NCBI RefSeq assembly: GCF_024362485.1
Contig: NZ_CP101456.1
Span: 1,364,001-1,428,000 of the forward strand
Direction of reading: 5' to 3'
Length of the DNA stretch: 64,000 nt
Source of the DNA: Natronobeatus ordinarius
Lineage (GTDB): Archaea; Halobacteriota; Halobacteria; Halobacteriales; Natrialbaceae
Shown here: piece by piece, positions 7,446-16,088 of the stretch
How the letters are laid out: each line of letters begins with the position of its first letter
Position numbering within the stretch: the first letter of the stretch is position 1
Translations under genes and position numbers: made by a program
Notes under the pieces: model-generated
Databases searched by the model: none
What the model was told of the DNA's origin: nothing
Seen by the model: only the letters and a program-made list of their open reading frames with translations

Positions 7446-8342
7446 ATGGTGCGGAACGTCGCCGGCATGCTGCCGGAACTCGAGACGGAGGACTTCTACC
7501 TGCTTTCGGGCGTCGAACAGGGGATGCGCTTCTCGGAGTGGGTCCAGCGGGAGAAGCTCCCGAAATTCACGGGACTCACGCCCGAGGAGGTGGCGTACCG
7601 CCTCGAGCGCTGTCTCAAGCGGGGGCTGATCGAGAAGAAGACGATCCAGTACGAGGGCTACACCCTCCAGTTCGAGGGCTACGATGCTCTCGCCCTGCGC
7701 GCACTCGTCGAGCGGGATACGATCGCCGAGTTCGGTTCGCCACTGGGCGTCGGCAAGGAGAGCGACGTCTACGAGGTTCGCTCGTACAAACCGCTGGCGC
7801 TGAAGTACCACCGCGAGGGCTATACGAACTTCCGCGAGGTACACAAAGAACGGGATTACACCTCGGAGAAGCGCCACGTCTCCTGGATGTACACCGCGCG
7901 CAAGGCCGCCGAGCGCGAGCACGAGATCCTCGAGGCGCTGTACCCCGACGTGGCCGTCCCTCAGCCGATCGACCAGAATCGCCACGCCATCGTCATGGAG
8001 AAGATGGACGGCGTCGAGCTCTCGCGGACGAAACTCGAGGACGAACAGATCGTCGGCGTTCTCGAGTTACTCTTGCGAGAACTCACGCGTGCGTACGAGG
8101 AGGGGTACGTCCACGCCGACATGAGCGAGTACAACGTCTTCGTGAGCGAGGCGGGCATCACGATCTTCGACTGGCCCCAGGCGGTCCCGACCGATCACGA
8201 GAACGCTGTGGAGTTCCTGCGACGCGACGTGACCAACCTCGTCGGCTACTTCCGGCGAAAGTACCCTCGCGACGTCCCCGACCTCGACGTCGAGCAGGTG
8301 GCGACGGCGATCGAGGACGGCTCGTTCGACTCCCTCGAGTAA
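7446..8342 (+). CDS. RIO2-type serine/threonine protein kinase
   Basis: A 298-residue RIO kinase. An N-terminal winged-helix domain (MLPELETEDFYLLSGVEQGM through about residue 90) is typical of RIO2, not RIO1. The kinase core has the nucleotide loop GVGKESDVYEV, catalytic Asp225 in YVHADMSEYNV and metal-binding Asp242 in IFDWPQA. RIO2 acts in late maturation of the small ribosomal subunit. The start at 7446 (MVRNVAG) is chosen over an upstream in-frame ATG because it aligns with the domain and has TTATA at 7417-7421, about 27 bases upstream. Confidence 0.92.
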   Translation: MVRNVAGMLPELETEDFYLLSGVEQGMRFSEWVQREKLPKFTGLTPEEVAYRLERCLKRGLIEKKTIQYEGYTLQFEGYDALALRALVERDTIAEFGSPLGVGKESDVYEVRSYKPLALKYHREGYTNFREVHKERDYTSEKRHVSWMYTARKAAEREHEILEALYPDVAVPQPIDQNRHAIVMEKMDGVELSRTKLEDEQIVGVLELLLRELTRAYEEGYVHADMSEYNVFVSEAGITIFDWPQAVPTDHENAVEFLRRDVTNLVGYFRRKYPRDVPDLDVEQVATAIEDGSFDSLE

Positions 8343-8697
8343 GCCGCCGCCAACGGTCCGAAAACGGCGCGATCCGGCGAGTGAGCCGACTTGTTCCCCA
8401 CGTCGTGCACGCGAGCAGCGGTGGTGTGTCGCACACGGAATAAATCGCATGGCGGTATACGGAATCTGTGTTCGTCGGCGACGGCCGTCCCGTCCGTAGC
8501 GGCCGCTTGCCCCCTCGAGCGACGGCTGGGGGGTTGTCGAGCCGGCCACTGCGTGAGACGTGTGGTGTCGATCGATCGTCGGGAACGCGACGTGGTGAAC
8601 CGCGGTCTGCGGCAATAGTTGAGAATAATACTCGGCCCCGGTGATTATTACCGGTGCATGGAAAGTTATTACTCCCTATCGACCCTCGCCCCCAGAC
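8343..8697 (+). promoter_or_regulatory. intergenic region with two inverted repeats before the transsulfuration gene
   Basis: No gene is supported in these 355 bases. Near the downstream gene are GAGAATAATACTC (8621-8633; arms GAG/CTC), CCGGT-GATTATT-ACCGG (8638-8654) and then the TATA-like TTATTA at 8666-8671, about 27 bases before the ATG at 8698. All share an ATTATT-type core. The two repeats upstream of the TATA box are candidate regulator sites, possibly for sulfur or methionine control; that is inference. Confidence 0.4.
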
Positions 8698-9936
8698 ATG
8701 GAGCGCGATCACGATCGCACACTCGAGACGCTCGCGGTGACCGAGGGCGAGACCCCCTTCCGACGGGGGAGCGAGGCGGGCGACGTCACCTCGCCGATCC
8801 ACCTGGCATCGACGTTCGCCCTGCCGGGGCTCGATGCCGACATGAGCTTAGAGGACATCGACCCGGACGCGGGCGAGTTCGTCTACTCGCGGCTGTCGAA
8901 CCCGACGCGTCACGCCCTCGAGAAGCGCCTCGCGGCGCTCGAGGGCGGTGCGCACGGAATGGCCTTCTCATCGGGGACAGCAGCCATCTTCACGACGCTG
9001 CTCTCGAGCGTCGAACCCGGCGATCACGTCGTGGCGTTCGACGACCTCTACGCTGGGACCAAGCGAATGCTCGATGGCGTCTTCGCGGCGCGACTCGGCG
9101 TCGAGGTGTCCTACGTCGACGCCACCGACACCGCCAACGTCGAGGCGGCGACGACCGACGAGACGGCGGTCGTCTGGATGGAGTCGCCGACGAACCCCAA
9201 ACTCGACCTCTGTGACATCGAAGCGATCGCCGAGATCGCCGACGCCCACGACGCGACGTTCGGCGTCGACAACACCTTCGCGAGCCCGTACTTCCAGCAG
9301 CCACTCGAGCTGGGCGCGGACGTCGTCGCCCACAGTGCGACGAAGTACCTCAACGGGCACTCCGACGCGGTCTGTGGCGCGGTCGTCACCGACGACGACG
9401 AGCTCGCAGAGGAGATCTGCTTCCAGCAGCAGGTCGGTACCGGCGACATGCTCTCGCCGTTCGACAGCTACCTCACCCTCCGCGGGCTGAAGACCCTCCC
9501 CATGCGGATGCGCCAGCACGAGGCGAACGCGATGGCGATCGCCGAGTTCCTCGAGACCCGCGAGGAAGTCGCTGCCGTCTACTACCCCGGCCTCGAGAGT
9601 CACCCGGATCACGACCTCGCCTGTGAGCAGATGGACGGCTTCGGCGGCATCCTCTCGTTCGAACTCGAGGGCGAGCTCGAGGACGCAACGCGGTTCGTCG
9701 AGGCGCTCGAGGAGTTCACCCTGGCCGTCTCGGTCGGCGGCGTCGAGAGCCTCATCGAGCTGCCGGCGAAGATGACCCACGAGCCCCTGCCCCGCGAGGA
9801 GCGCGAGGAGCTGGGGATCACCGACACGCTCTTTCGGGTCTCCGTCGGCGTCGAGGGAGTCGAGGATCTGTTGGCCGATCTGGAGCGCGGGTTCGAGGCG
9901 CTGGACCGGCAGACGGTCGTTGCAGACGACGACTGA
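8698..9936 (+). CDS. cystathionine gamma-synthase-like PLP enzyme (transsulfuration family)
   Basis: A 412-residue PLP enzyme of the Cys/Met metabolism family. The early motif YSRLSNPTRHALEKRLAALE, the phosphate-binding AFSSGTAAI and the lysine that binds PLP (Lys216 in SATKYLNGHSD) are all present, as is the late SLIELPAKMTH segment that binds substrate carboxylates. It should make or break C-S bonds between homoserine/cysteine derivatives in methionine or cysteine metabolism. Synthase, lyase and sulfhydrylase members cannot be told apart by eye. The start at 8698 has a TATA-like element at -27; an upstream in-frame extension is rejected. Confidence 0.88.
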   Translation: MERDHDRTLETLAVTEGETPFRRGSEAGDVTSPIHLASTFALPGLDADMSLEDIDPDAGEFVYSRLSNPTRHALEKRLAALEGGAHGMAFSSGTAAIFTTLLSSVEPGDHVVAFDDLYAGTKRMLDGVFAARLGVEVSYVDATDTANVEAATTDETAVVWMESPTNPKLDLCDIEAIAEIADAHDATFGVDNTFASPYFQQPLELGADVVAHSATKYLNGHSDAVCGAVVTDDDELAEEICFQQQVGTGDMLSPFDSYLTLRGLKTLPMRMRQHEANAMAIAEFLETREEVAAVYYPGLESHPDHDLACEQMDGFGGILSFELEGELEDATRFVEALEEFTLAVSVGGVESLIELPAKMTHEPLPREEREELGITDTLFRVSVGVEGVEDLLADLERGFEALDRQTVVADDD

Positions 9937-9959
9937 TCCAGTCTGCTGAGAGACTGCCG

Positions 9960-10997
9960 TTACGATTCTAGACTCGCCGCCAGCTCCCGGAGCCGCGCGA
10001 TCCGTTCGTCAGTCGGGGGATGTGAGCGCGTCTCGACGTGAAACCCATCGTCGGCGACGACTCCGTCGTCGAAGCCGTGAGGGAGCAGACACATCCCGTC
10101 GAGCCCGCGGTATCGAACCCGGGCGTCCTCGCTCGGGGGCGTGGCGACCTCGTCGAGCGTTGCCAGCGCGCTCGCGAGCGCGGCAGGATCACCGGCGAGC
10201 CGGGCGCCGTCGCGGTCGGCGACGAACTCGCGCTGGCGCGAGAGCCCCCGACTGAGGAAGACGACGGGGGTAGCGAGCAGCCCAAGCGCGACGCCGCCGA
10301 GCAGGACGGTTACGGCCACCGCGATTCCGAACTGGGCCAGTCCCTCGAGGCTGGCGATCGGCACCCCGAGTGCTGTCGCGGCGAGGACGTAACAGCCGAC
10401 CGCGAGCGCGCCCCAGAACAGCGGCTTCGTGCCGTCGGGGAGTGCCTCCTCGAGCGGCGAGTACTCGTCCGCCACGAGCGCGGGGAGAAACGACGCGAGG
10501 GTCATCACGACCGCGTCGCGGTTGGCGAGGTGGACGAGTTCGTGGGCGAGGACGGCGTCGAGTTCGTCGTCAGTGAGCGTCTCGAGCAACCCCTCGCTGA
10601 CGACGACGGTGCCCGACCGCAGGCCGCCGACGGCGAAGCTGTTGGGGACGTCGGTGTCGGCGACGGCGACCGTCGGGACGCGCAGGTCGGCGAGCGTCGA
10701 GAGGCGGGTGACGCGGGCGTGGAGGTCGGGGTGGCTCTCGGCCGTGATCGGTTCGGCGTCGGCCTCCGCGAGCAGCTCCTGTCGGGTGTACCGGAGCTGG
10801 ACCCAGACGAGTCCAGTGAGGACCAGAGCGATCAGCAGGGCGTACCGACCGAGCGTCGAGCCGATACCGAGGGCAGCGAGGAGGGGGGCGAGCCACGGCT
10901 CGAGCAGGGCGACCAGCACGAGGGCGAACGCGAGGTCGATCGCGAGCACGAGTGCCAGCGTGGCGCCCATGCGAGCCGTGAGATCGTCTCCTGCCAT
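9960..10997 (-). CDS. M48 (HtpX-like) membrane zinc metalloprotease
   Basis: A 345-residue protein from ATG at 10997 (a TTG five codons upstream is possible). Two N-terminal membrane helices precede a Ste24/HtpX-type domain whose zinc-binding HELVH is at about residues 150-154 within DAVLAHELVHLANRDAV. A further pair of membrane segments and the conserved RQREFVADRDGARLAGDP region, which supplies the third zinc ligand, follow. Such proteases degrade misfolded membrane proteins at the cytoplasmic face. It is convergent with the transsulfuration gene and divergent from the DUF4129 operon. Confidence 0.9.
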   Translation of the reverse strand: MAGDDLTARMGATLALVLAIDLAFALVLVALLEPWLAPLLAALGIGSTLGRYALLIALVLTGLVWVQLRYTRQELLAEADAEPITAESHPDLHARVTRLSTLADLRVPTVAVADTDVPNSFAVGGLRSGTVVVSEGLLETLTDDELDAVLAHELVHLANRDAVVMTLASFLPALVADEYSPLEEALPDGTKPLFWGALAVGCYVLAATALGVPIASLEGLAQFGIAVAVTVLLGGVALGLLATPVVFLSRGLSRQREFVADRDGARLAGDPAALASALATLDEVATPPSEDARVRYRGLDGMCLLPHGFDDGVVADDGFHVETRSHPPTDERIARLRELAASLES

Positions 10998-11114
10998 CTG
11001 CGGTAGATACAAAGTGTAACCACAAGTGAGTTTCGCTGCGCCCCATCCCGTCAGTTCGATCGAGATCCTGACTCAAGAGTAACACATTTATTCTAACGAA
11101 TACTGTACCGGAAC

Positions 11115-12227
11115 GTGGGATACGACCTTCGCAATGCCGCCCTGATCGGCTGTTGTGTCCTCGCGATCGTCGTCGCGGCTGCGTTCTTCCCCGCTGCAGG
11201 CTACGGCGACGCGCCCGACCGAGACGCCGTCGGCAGTGACCACTACGGCGACGCGCTCGACCGAGACGCCGGGGACGGGTCGTCAGGCGATGACGCTCCC
11301 CTCGAGCGCGGGCTCGACGGAGTGGTCGACGCGGTAAGTGGGGAGGGGTGGTCGGACGACCCAGCAGAGGAGCCGGCCGACGACGAGCCCGAAGCGGCGT
11401 CTGACTCCTCGTCTCCAGATCGAGACGCCAGCGACGAACCTGCCTCGAGTTCGTCGGGCCAGTTCAATCACCTCCTCGGATCACTGCTGACGCTCGGCGT
11501 TCTGGGCATTGGCGTCGTCGTCGGCGTTCTGGGCGCCGTCTCCGTCTGGCGAGCCACCGAGCCAGCCCGGCTCGGCGTCCCCGAGAGCGAGATACCGAGC
11601 GGTGCTCTCCCCCGGCTTTGGTTCCGACTGGGACTCATCCCGCAGGCGACGATGGTGGTGGCGATCGGCGCCTCGAGGACGCTCCCTTCGTTCCTCGACG
11701 CCGTCGCCGGCGGCTCCCGCGTCGTCGGAACGAGTCTCAGTCTCGTTGCGTCCGGCGTGGGTCGTGGCCTCGGTGCAACGCTGGCCGGGCTCCCCTCGCT
11801 GCTGACGGTCAGCTGGCCCAGGATCGGTCTCTCGAGTTCGGTCTCCGGCCTCCACTCGGTGTTGTCGGGGATCGGCCCCCGGTCGTCCCGATCGGACGCG
11901 AACGCCTCCCGGACACGTCGATCCCGTGCGTCTACCGGCGACGACGCCGTCGATGCGCCCGATACGGGCCCACCAACCGTCGAGGAAGCGTGGGCCGAGA
12001 TGATCGACCTCGTCCCCGTCCGTCGCCGTCGCGGTCGGACGCCTGGCGAGTACGCGCGGGCGGCGATCGACGCTGGACTCCCCGTCGACCCCGTCTCGCG
12101 GCTCACCGAGGTCTTTCGTGAGGTCAGATACGGCGGCTATCCACCGTCGGCCGACCGAACCCGGCGAGCTCGGGACGCCCTCGAGCGGATCGAACGCGAA
12201 CGCGACGACGGGGGTGACGGGGAGTGA
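11115..12227 (+). CDS. DUF4129 domain membrane protein
   Basis: A 370-residue protein opening with a membrane segment (about 9-29), then a long Asp/Ser-rich linker on the outside, a second membrane helix (about 120-146), and a C-terminal cytoplasmic DUF4129 domain (about 285-360: RTPGEYARAAIDAGLP, VSRLTEVFREVRYGG). It is the first gene of a four-gene operon. The start is GTG at 11115, with TTTATT at about 11087-11092 at leaderless spacing. DUF4129 proteins are found with DUF58 and MoxR ATPases in poorly understood envelope or chaperone systems. The function is unknown. Confidence 0.8.
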   Translation: MGYDLRNAALIGCCVLAIVVAAAFFPAAGYGDAPDRDAVGSDHYGDALDRDAGDGSSGDDAPLERGLDGVVDAVSGEGWSDDPAEEPADDEPEAASDSSSPDRDASDEPASSSSGQFNHLLGSLLTLGVLGIGVVVGVLGAVSVWRATEPARLGVPESEIPSGALPRLWFRLGLIPQATMVVAIGASRTLPSFLDAVAGGSRVVGTSLSLVASGVGRGLGATLAGLPSLLTVSWPRIGLSSSVSGLHSVLSGIGPRSSRSDANASRTRRSRASTGDDAVDAPDTGPPTVEEAWAEMIDLVPVRRRRGRTPGEYARAAIDAGLPVDPVSRLTEVFREVRYGGYPPSADRTRRARDALERIERERDDGGDGE

Positions 12228-12934
12228 GACGCCTCCTCGCCGCGCTCGTCGGCGTGCTCGCACTCGGGTTCGCCGTCGCCGTCCCGGCGTTCGATCCCTC
12301 GCTGCCGACGCTCACGGTCGTCGGCCGCGATACCGTCGTCTATGGGCTGGCCGCCGTCGCGACGCTCGTCGGGGTGGCCGAACTCGTTCGGGCCGCCCAA
12401 CGGGGGCCGAACGACGGCCTGCCGTCACCGGGGACTCGCTCGAGGCGGGATCACGAGACGGTGGCCGAGTCGATCGACCGGACGCTCGAGCGATCGGCCG
12501 TCCTCGAACCGACGTCGACCGATCGACGTCGATCGTACCACCAGTATCGGGCCAGGCGGCGCGTTCGCGAGATCGTGATCGCCGTGCTCGCCGATCGTCA
12601 GGGACTCACGAGAGAGGAGGCCGCCGACCGAACCCGCGACGGCTCCTGGACCGACGATCCGAGAGCGGCGGCCTATCTCGCTGGACACCTCGAGCCTCCA
12701 CTTCGGATTCGACTTCGTGACTGGGCACACGGCGACTGGACGAGTCGCAGTCTCGAGGCGACTATCGCCGAACTCGAGCGACTCGCAGCCGGTGGGCCCG
12801 ACTCTGGAGGTTCCGTAGACGGCGATCGGTCCACCGATTCGGTAGCCGACGATCACGGGAACGGGACTGCCCGACGGCCCGACCTCGATCCGGGAGACGG
12901 AGGCGACGTCCTCGAGCGGGAGGTGGCGCGATGA
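12224..12934 (+). CDS. DUF7269-type membrane protein of the DUF58 operon
   Basis: A 236-residue protein with two N-terminal hydrophobic helices (about 2-20 and 28-52) and a basic and acidic cytoplasmic remainder including VLADRQGLTREEAADRTRDGSW and a C-terminal disordered tail. The GTG start overlaps the stop of the DUF4129 gene (GTGA), and its own stop overlaps the DUF58 gene, showing translational coupling. I recognise the position and shape as the haloarchaeal DUF7269 family. No enzymatic motif is visible. Confidence 0.7.
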   Translation: MRRLLAALVGVLALGFAVAVPAFDPSLPTLTVVGRDTVVYGLAAVATLVGVAELVRAAQRGPNDGLPSPGTRSRRDHETVAESIDRTLERSAVLEPTSTDRRRSYHQYRARRRVREIVIAVLADRQGLTREEAADRTRDGSWTDDPRAAAYLAGHLEPPLRIRLRDWAHGDWTSRSLEATIAELERLAAGGPDSGGSVDGDRSTDSVADDHGNGTARRPDLDPGDGGDVLEREVAR

Positions 12935-14184
12935 CGGCGACCGGGCGCTGGCAGGTCGGTCTCGCCGTCGCGCTGGTCGCGGTCGGAGTCGGCGTTCTCG
13001 CCGGAAACACGGCGATCTTTCTCTCGTCACTCGTCGGCCTGATGTACGCCGGCTACGGCCACGTCACCCGGCCGCCCGCCGTCGACCTCTCGGTCGAGCG
13101 GGTTCTCGAGCCCGCGTTGCCGTCGCCGGGCGACGACGTCGACGTCGTCGTCCTGGTCACGAACGAGGGGGACGAACCGCTCCCCGACGTTCGCGTCGCC
13201 GACGAACCGCCCGCCGAACTCGCGGTCGTCGCGGACGAGCCGCGTGGCGCAGTCAGCCTCGGCCCCGGTGAGACGGCGTCCGTCGCGTACACCGTCCGTG
13301 CACGCCGCGGCGAACACGCCTTTGGCGACGTCACGGTCGTGGCGCGAAACGTCAGCGGAAGCGAGACGGGTCGCGAACGGTTCTCGGTGGCCGACGAGAT
13401 CGAGCCGGCCGAGGGGCTCGAGGGAGTGCCACTGGCCGGGCAGACGATCCAGTACAGCGGTCGCGTCGAGTCAGAGACGGGCGGCGAGGGAGTCGAGTTC
13501 TACTCGGTACGATCCTACCAGCCAACTGATTCGAAGAATCGCGTCGACTGGAATCGGCTGGCGAAGACCGGCGAGCTGACGACCGTCGAGTTCCGCGAGG
13601 AACGGGCGGCGACCGTCGTCGTCGTCGTCGACGTTCGCCACGTCAACGCGGTGGTCCGCGATCCGGCGGAGGCCGACGGCGTCGAGCTCTCGAAACACGC
13701 CGGTCGACGGCTCGTCGCCGCGCTACTTCGCGAGAACAATCGCGTCGGAGTCGCCCTCTACGGCAGACCCGGGCACTACCTGCTTCCGCGGACCGGCCGG
13801 GATCACGCCGCCAGAGCCGATCGACTGCTCGAGGGCGAGTGGTGTGACTCGTTCGTCCGGGAGGGATGGCTCGCGGCGGGTGACGGTCACGTGGGGCGAT
13901 TCTGTCGACAGCTCGGTGACGAGAAACAGCTCGTCGTCGTCTCGCCGCTACTCGACGACGAGCCGGTTCGCTCGATCCGCCGATTCCGCGCCTACGGCCA
14001 CGAGGTGACCCTGCTCTGTCCGACCGTCGCCGACGCCGACTCGCCGGGGAGCACCGTCGAGCGGATCGCCACCGAACGGCGGCTCTCGACGCTCAGGGCC
14101 GCCGGCGTCAGGGTGCTCGAGTGGGCGCCGGACGAACCGTTGCAGGTCGCAGCCGAACGGGGGTCACACGGGTGGTCACGATGA
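12931..14184 (+). CDS. DUF58 domain protein
   Basis: A 417-residue protein with two N-terminal membrane helices, an Ig-like segment (VLVTNEGDEPLPDVRV), and then the DUF58 signature YQPTDSKNRVDWNRLAKTGE at about 190-210 with TVEFREERAATVVVVVDVR. The last part is a von Willebrand A-like fold whose first strand carries VVVDVRH where a MIDAS motif would normally sit as DxSxS, so metal binding may be altered. It is coupled to its neighbours by 4-base overlaps on both sides. DUF58 proteins usually work with MoxR AAA ATPases; none is present here. Confidence 0.88.
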   Translation: MTATGRWQVGLAVALVAVGVGVLAGNTAIFLSSLVGLMYAGYGHVTRPPAVDLSVERVLEPALPSPGDDVDVVVLVTNEGDEPLPDVRVADEPPAELAVVADEPRGAVSLGPGETASVAYTVRARRGEHAFGDVTVVARNVSGSETGRERFSVADEIEPAEGLEGVPLAGQTIQYSGRVESETGGEGVEFYSVRSYQPTDSKNRVDWNRLAKTGELTTVEFREERAATVVVVVDVRHVNAVVRDPAEADGVELSKHAGRRLVAALLRENNRVGVALYGRPGHYLLPRTGRDHAARADRLLEGEWCDSFVREGWLAAGDGHVGRFCRQLGDEKQLVVVSPLLDDEPVRSIRRFRAYGHEVTLLCPTVADADSPGSTVERIATERRLSTLRAAGVRVLEWAPDEPLQVAAERGSHGWSR

Positions 14185-15887
14185 CCGGCTCGAGCGTCGA
14201 CCCGACGAGCGACGGACGGGGCGATCTCGGCCCCATCGTCGTCCTCGTGGCCGTCGTGGCGGCGCTGGCGATCGGCGTCGGAACGGGTCGGGTCGTCCCG
14301 ACGATCGTCGCGGCGCTTTCCGGCGTCGTCGCCGCCGCGAGCGTCCGGGCGGTCACCTCGCCAGTACTCCGGCGACGGGCGGCCGGGAGCTGTGGACTCG
14401 TCGGCGCGCTCGCCGCCGGGCTCTGGGCGGTCGCCGTCGGCAACGGGCTCGCCGGGGCGTCGGCCGGTGGCCCGGTAACCGTCACCGTCGTCCTCGGAAG
14501 TGCGCTCGCCGCTCTCACGTTCCTCGCTGTCGGCGCGACCGCAGTCGCCCTCGAGCCGGGTTCGAGGTACGCCTCAGCGGTGGTCCGGACGGCGCGCGAC
14601 TCTGCAATCACGGCGGCGTTCGTCGTCGTCGTGCTGTTTCTCGTGTTGTACGGCGAGGTCGAAGCAGTGGCGTTCGTCGGTCGTGAACTGTTCACGCTCG
14701 CGACGGCGACGCCCGCAGTGGCGTTCGTCTCGCTGCAGCTGCTGGTGCTTCTTGCCGTGTTCCTGTTCGGGGTCGCGGCGTTCCTCCTCGAGCCGTACAC
14801 CTCCGAAGGTGACGACCTGCCGACGCTCGAGACGATCCTCGAGCGCGTGAAAGCCCTTCCGGAGGCCGTCACGATCGCGTACGTGTTCCAGGTCGTGCTG
14901 TGGTTCGTACCGGGAACGGGAGGGTTGTTCAACGCGGCGCTGGGCGTACTGGGACCGATCGGCGAGGCGATCGCGCTCGCGCTGACGTCCGGGGTGGGAC
15001 ACGCATTAGTGGCGTTCATCGCGTTCGGGCTGGCGCTGGTCTCTGTCGGCCGGATCGTCGGTCCCGTCGTTCGGCCCTGGCTCGGGCGGTATCCGCTCCA
15101 GACGCTCGCGTTCGGCGCCGGCGGGGCGGTCGTACCGCTCGTCATCGCCAGCGTCGGTGTCGTCCGCCCGTCGGCCGAACCGACCCTCGTGATCCCGACG
15201 TTGGTCGGCGTGCTCGGGGCGACGTTCGTCGGCCTCACCGTCCTCACCCACAGATGGGTGCTCGAGTCGAGGCCGTCGCTCGAGTCGGGCTGGCGACGGT
15301 GGTCGCTCGGCCTCGGTGGCGCGGCGCTGTTCACCGCGACGATCGTCGGGGCCCTGTCTGGTCTCGCCCCACTTCTCGTCTTCGCCGGCGTCGCCGCGGC
15401 CATCGTCGTCTGGGACGTCGGTGAGAACGCGCTCACCCTCCGTCGGCAACTCGGGGCGGGCGTCGACACGCGCGAGGTCGAGACGATCCACGCGACCGGG
15501 AGCGTTGTGACCGGCGTCGCCGGCGTCGCCGTCGCGGCCGCCGCGCTCTACGGACTGGGTACCGTCTCGCCGCCGGACGAACGCTGGCAGGCCGTCGCGC
15601 CGGTCGCCCTCACGCTCGTCGCCGTCGTCACCTTCGCGCTGGCTCTGACTCGAGGGGTCGACTGGCGCCGGCTCCTGCCGCTCGAGTGGCTCTTCGAGCG
15701 GCTTCGGTCGACGGCCGAGCATCCGGCCCTCCTGGTGGCGATCGCCGTCTCCGCAGGGGCGGCCGCGTTCTACGGCCCCGCCGTGCTCGTGGTGGTGGGC
15801 CCGCTCGCGTTCGTCGCCATCCTGGTGTGGTACGAACTCGGCGCCGACCGTCGAGGGATGCCTCGACTCCCGCCGGGGAGTCCGTGA
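14181..15887 (+). CDS. DUF7519-type polytopic membrane protein
   Basis: A 568-residue protein made almost wholly of hydrophobic helices (about a dozen), beginning MTGSSVDPTSDGRG before the first helix. The ATG at 14181 overlaps the DUF58 stop (ATGA), which fixes the start. No transporter or enzyme motif is seen. It ends the operon DUF4129-DUF7269-DUF58-DUF7519, an arrangement seen in haloarchaea as part of a MoxR-type system. Its likely role is as the membrane platform of that complex, by context only. Confidence 0.7.
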   Translation: MTGSSVDPTSDGRGDLGPIVVLVAVVAALAIGVGTGRVVPTIVAALSGVVAAASVRAVTSPVLRRRAAGSCGLVGALAAGLWAVAVGNGLAGASAGGPVTVTVVLGSALAALTFLAVGATAVALEPGSRYASAVVRTARDSAITAAFVVVVLFLVLYGEVEAVAFVGRELFTLATATPAVAFVSLQLLVLLAVFLFGVAAFLLEPYTSEGDDLPTLETILERVKALPEAVTIAYVFQVVLWFVPGTGGLFNAALGVLGPIGEAIALALTSGVGHALVAFIAFGLALVSVGRIVGPVVRPWLGRYPLQTLAFGAGGAVVPLVIASVGVVRPSAEPTLVIPTLVGVLGATFVGLTVLTHRWVLESRPSLESGWRRWSLGLGGAALFTATIVGALSGLAPLLVFAGVAAAIVVWDVGENALTLRRQLGAGVDTREVETIHATGSVVTGVAGVAVAAAALYGLGTVSPPDERWQAVAPVALTLVAVVTFALALTRGVDWRRLLPLEWLFERLRSTAEHPALLVAIAVSAGAAAFYGPAVLVVVGPLAFVAILVWYELGADRRGMPRLPPGSP

Positions 15888-15954
15888 TCGACACGAGTGG
15901 GGTCACCACGACTCGGTCTCTCGGCCGGCTGCGCTCGGCTCCGGTTCGAAGTCC

Positions 15955-16088
15955 TTATACTCGAGAGTTGGGTAGACTCGAGTAACTCGCTGGACGGCGG
16001 GCACCAGCGGGCACCTGTTCGGCAATCGCCACAGGCAGGGATGTGATCTACGCATCGTAGATTGAACCGGAAACGCCCGCGGACAACT
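15955..16088 (+). promoter_or_regulatory. promoter and structured 5' leader of the L15e gene
   Basis: TTATA at 15955-15959 predicts a start near 15983, leaving a ~105-base leader, unusual where leaderless genes dominate. Three hairpins follow: 15986-16011 (CTCGCTGG/CCAGCGGG), 16014-16035 (CCTGT/ACAGG) and 16046-16062 (ATCTACG-CAT-CGTAGAT). This could be an autoregulatory ribosomal-protein leader or a small RNA. The rest of 15888-15954 shows no gene. Confidence 0.45.

Noticed and set aside
14108-15469. 453-codon minus-strand frame opposite the DUF7519 gene
   Set aside because: Thr/Pro/Arg/Ser-rich low-complexity product, typical antisense artefact; the plus strand encodes a clean polytopic membrane protein overlapping the DUF58 stop.
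15920-15960. tRNA-like GGTTCGAAGTCC near 15942
   Set aside because: A T-loop-like sequence only; no acceptor, D or anticodon stem can be folded upstream, and it abuts a TATA element.
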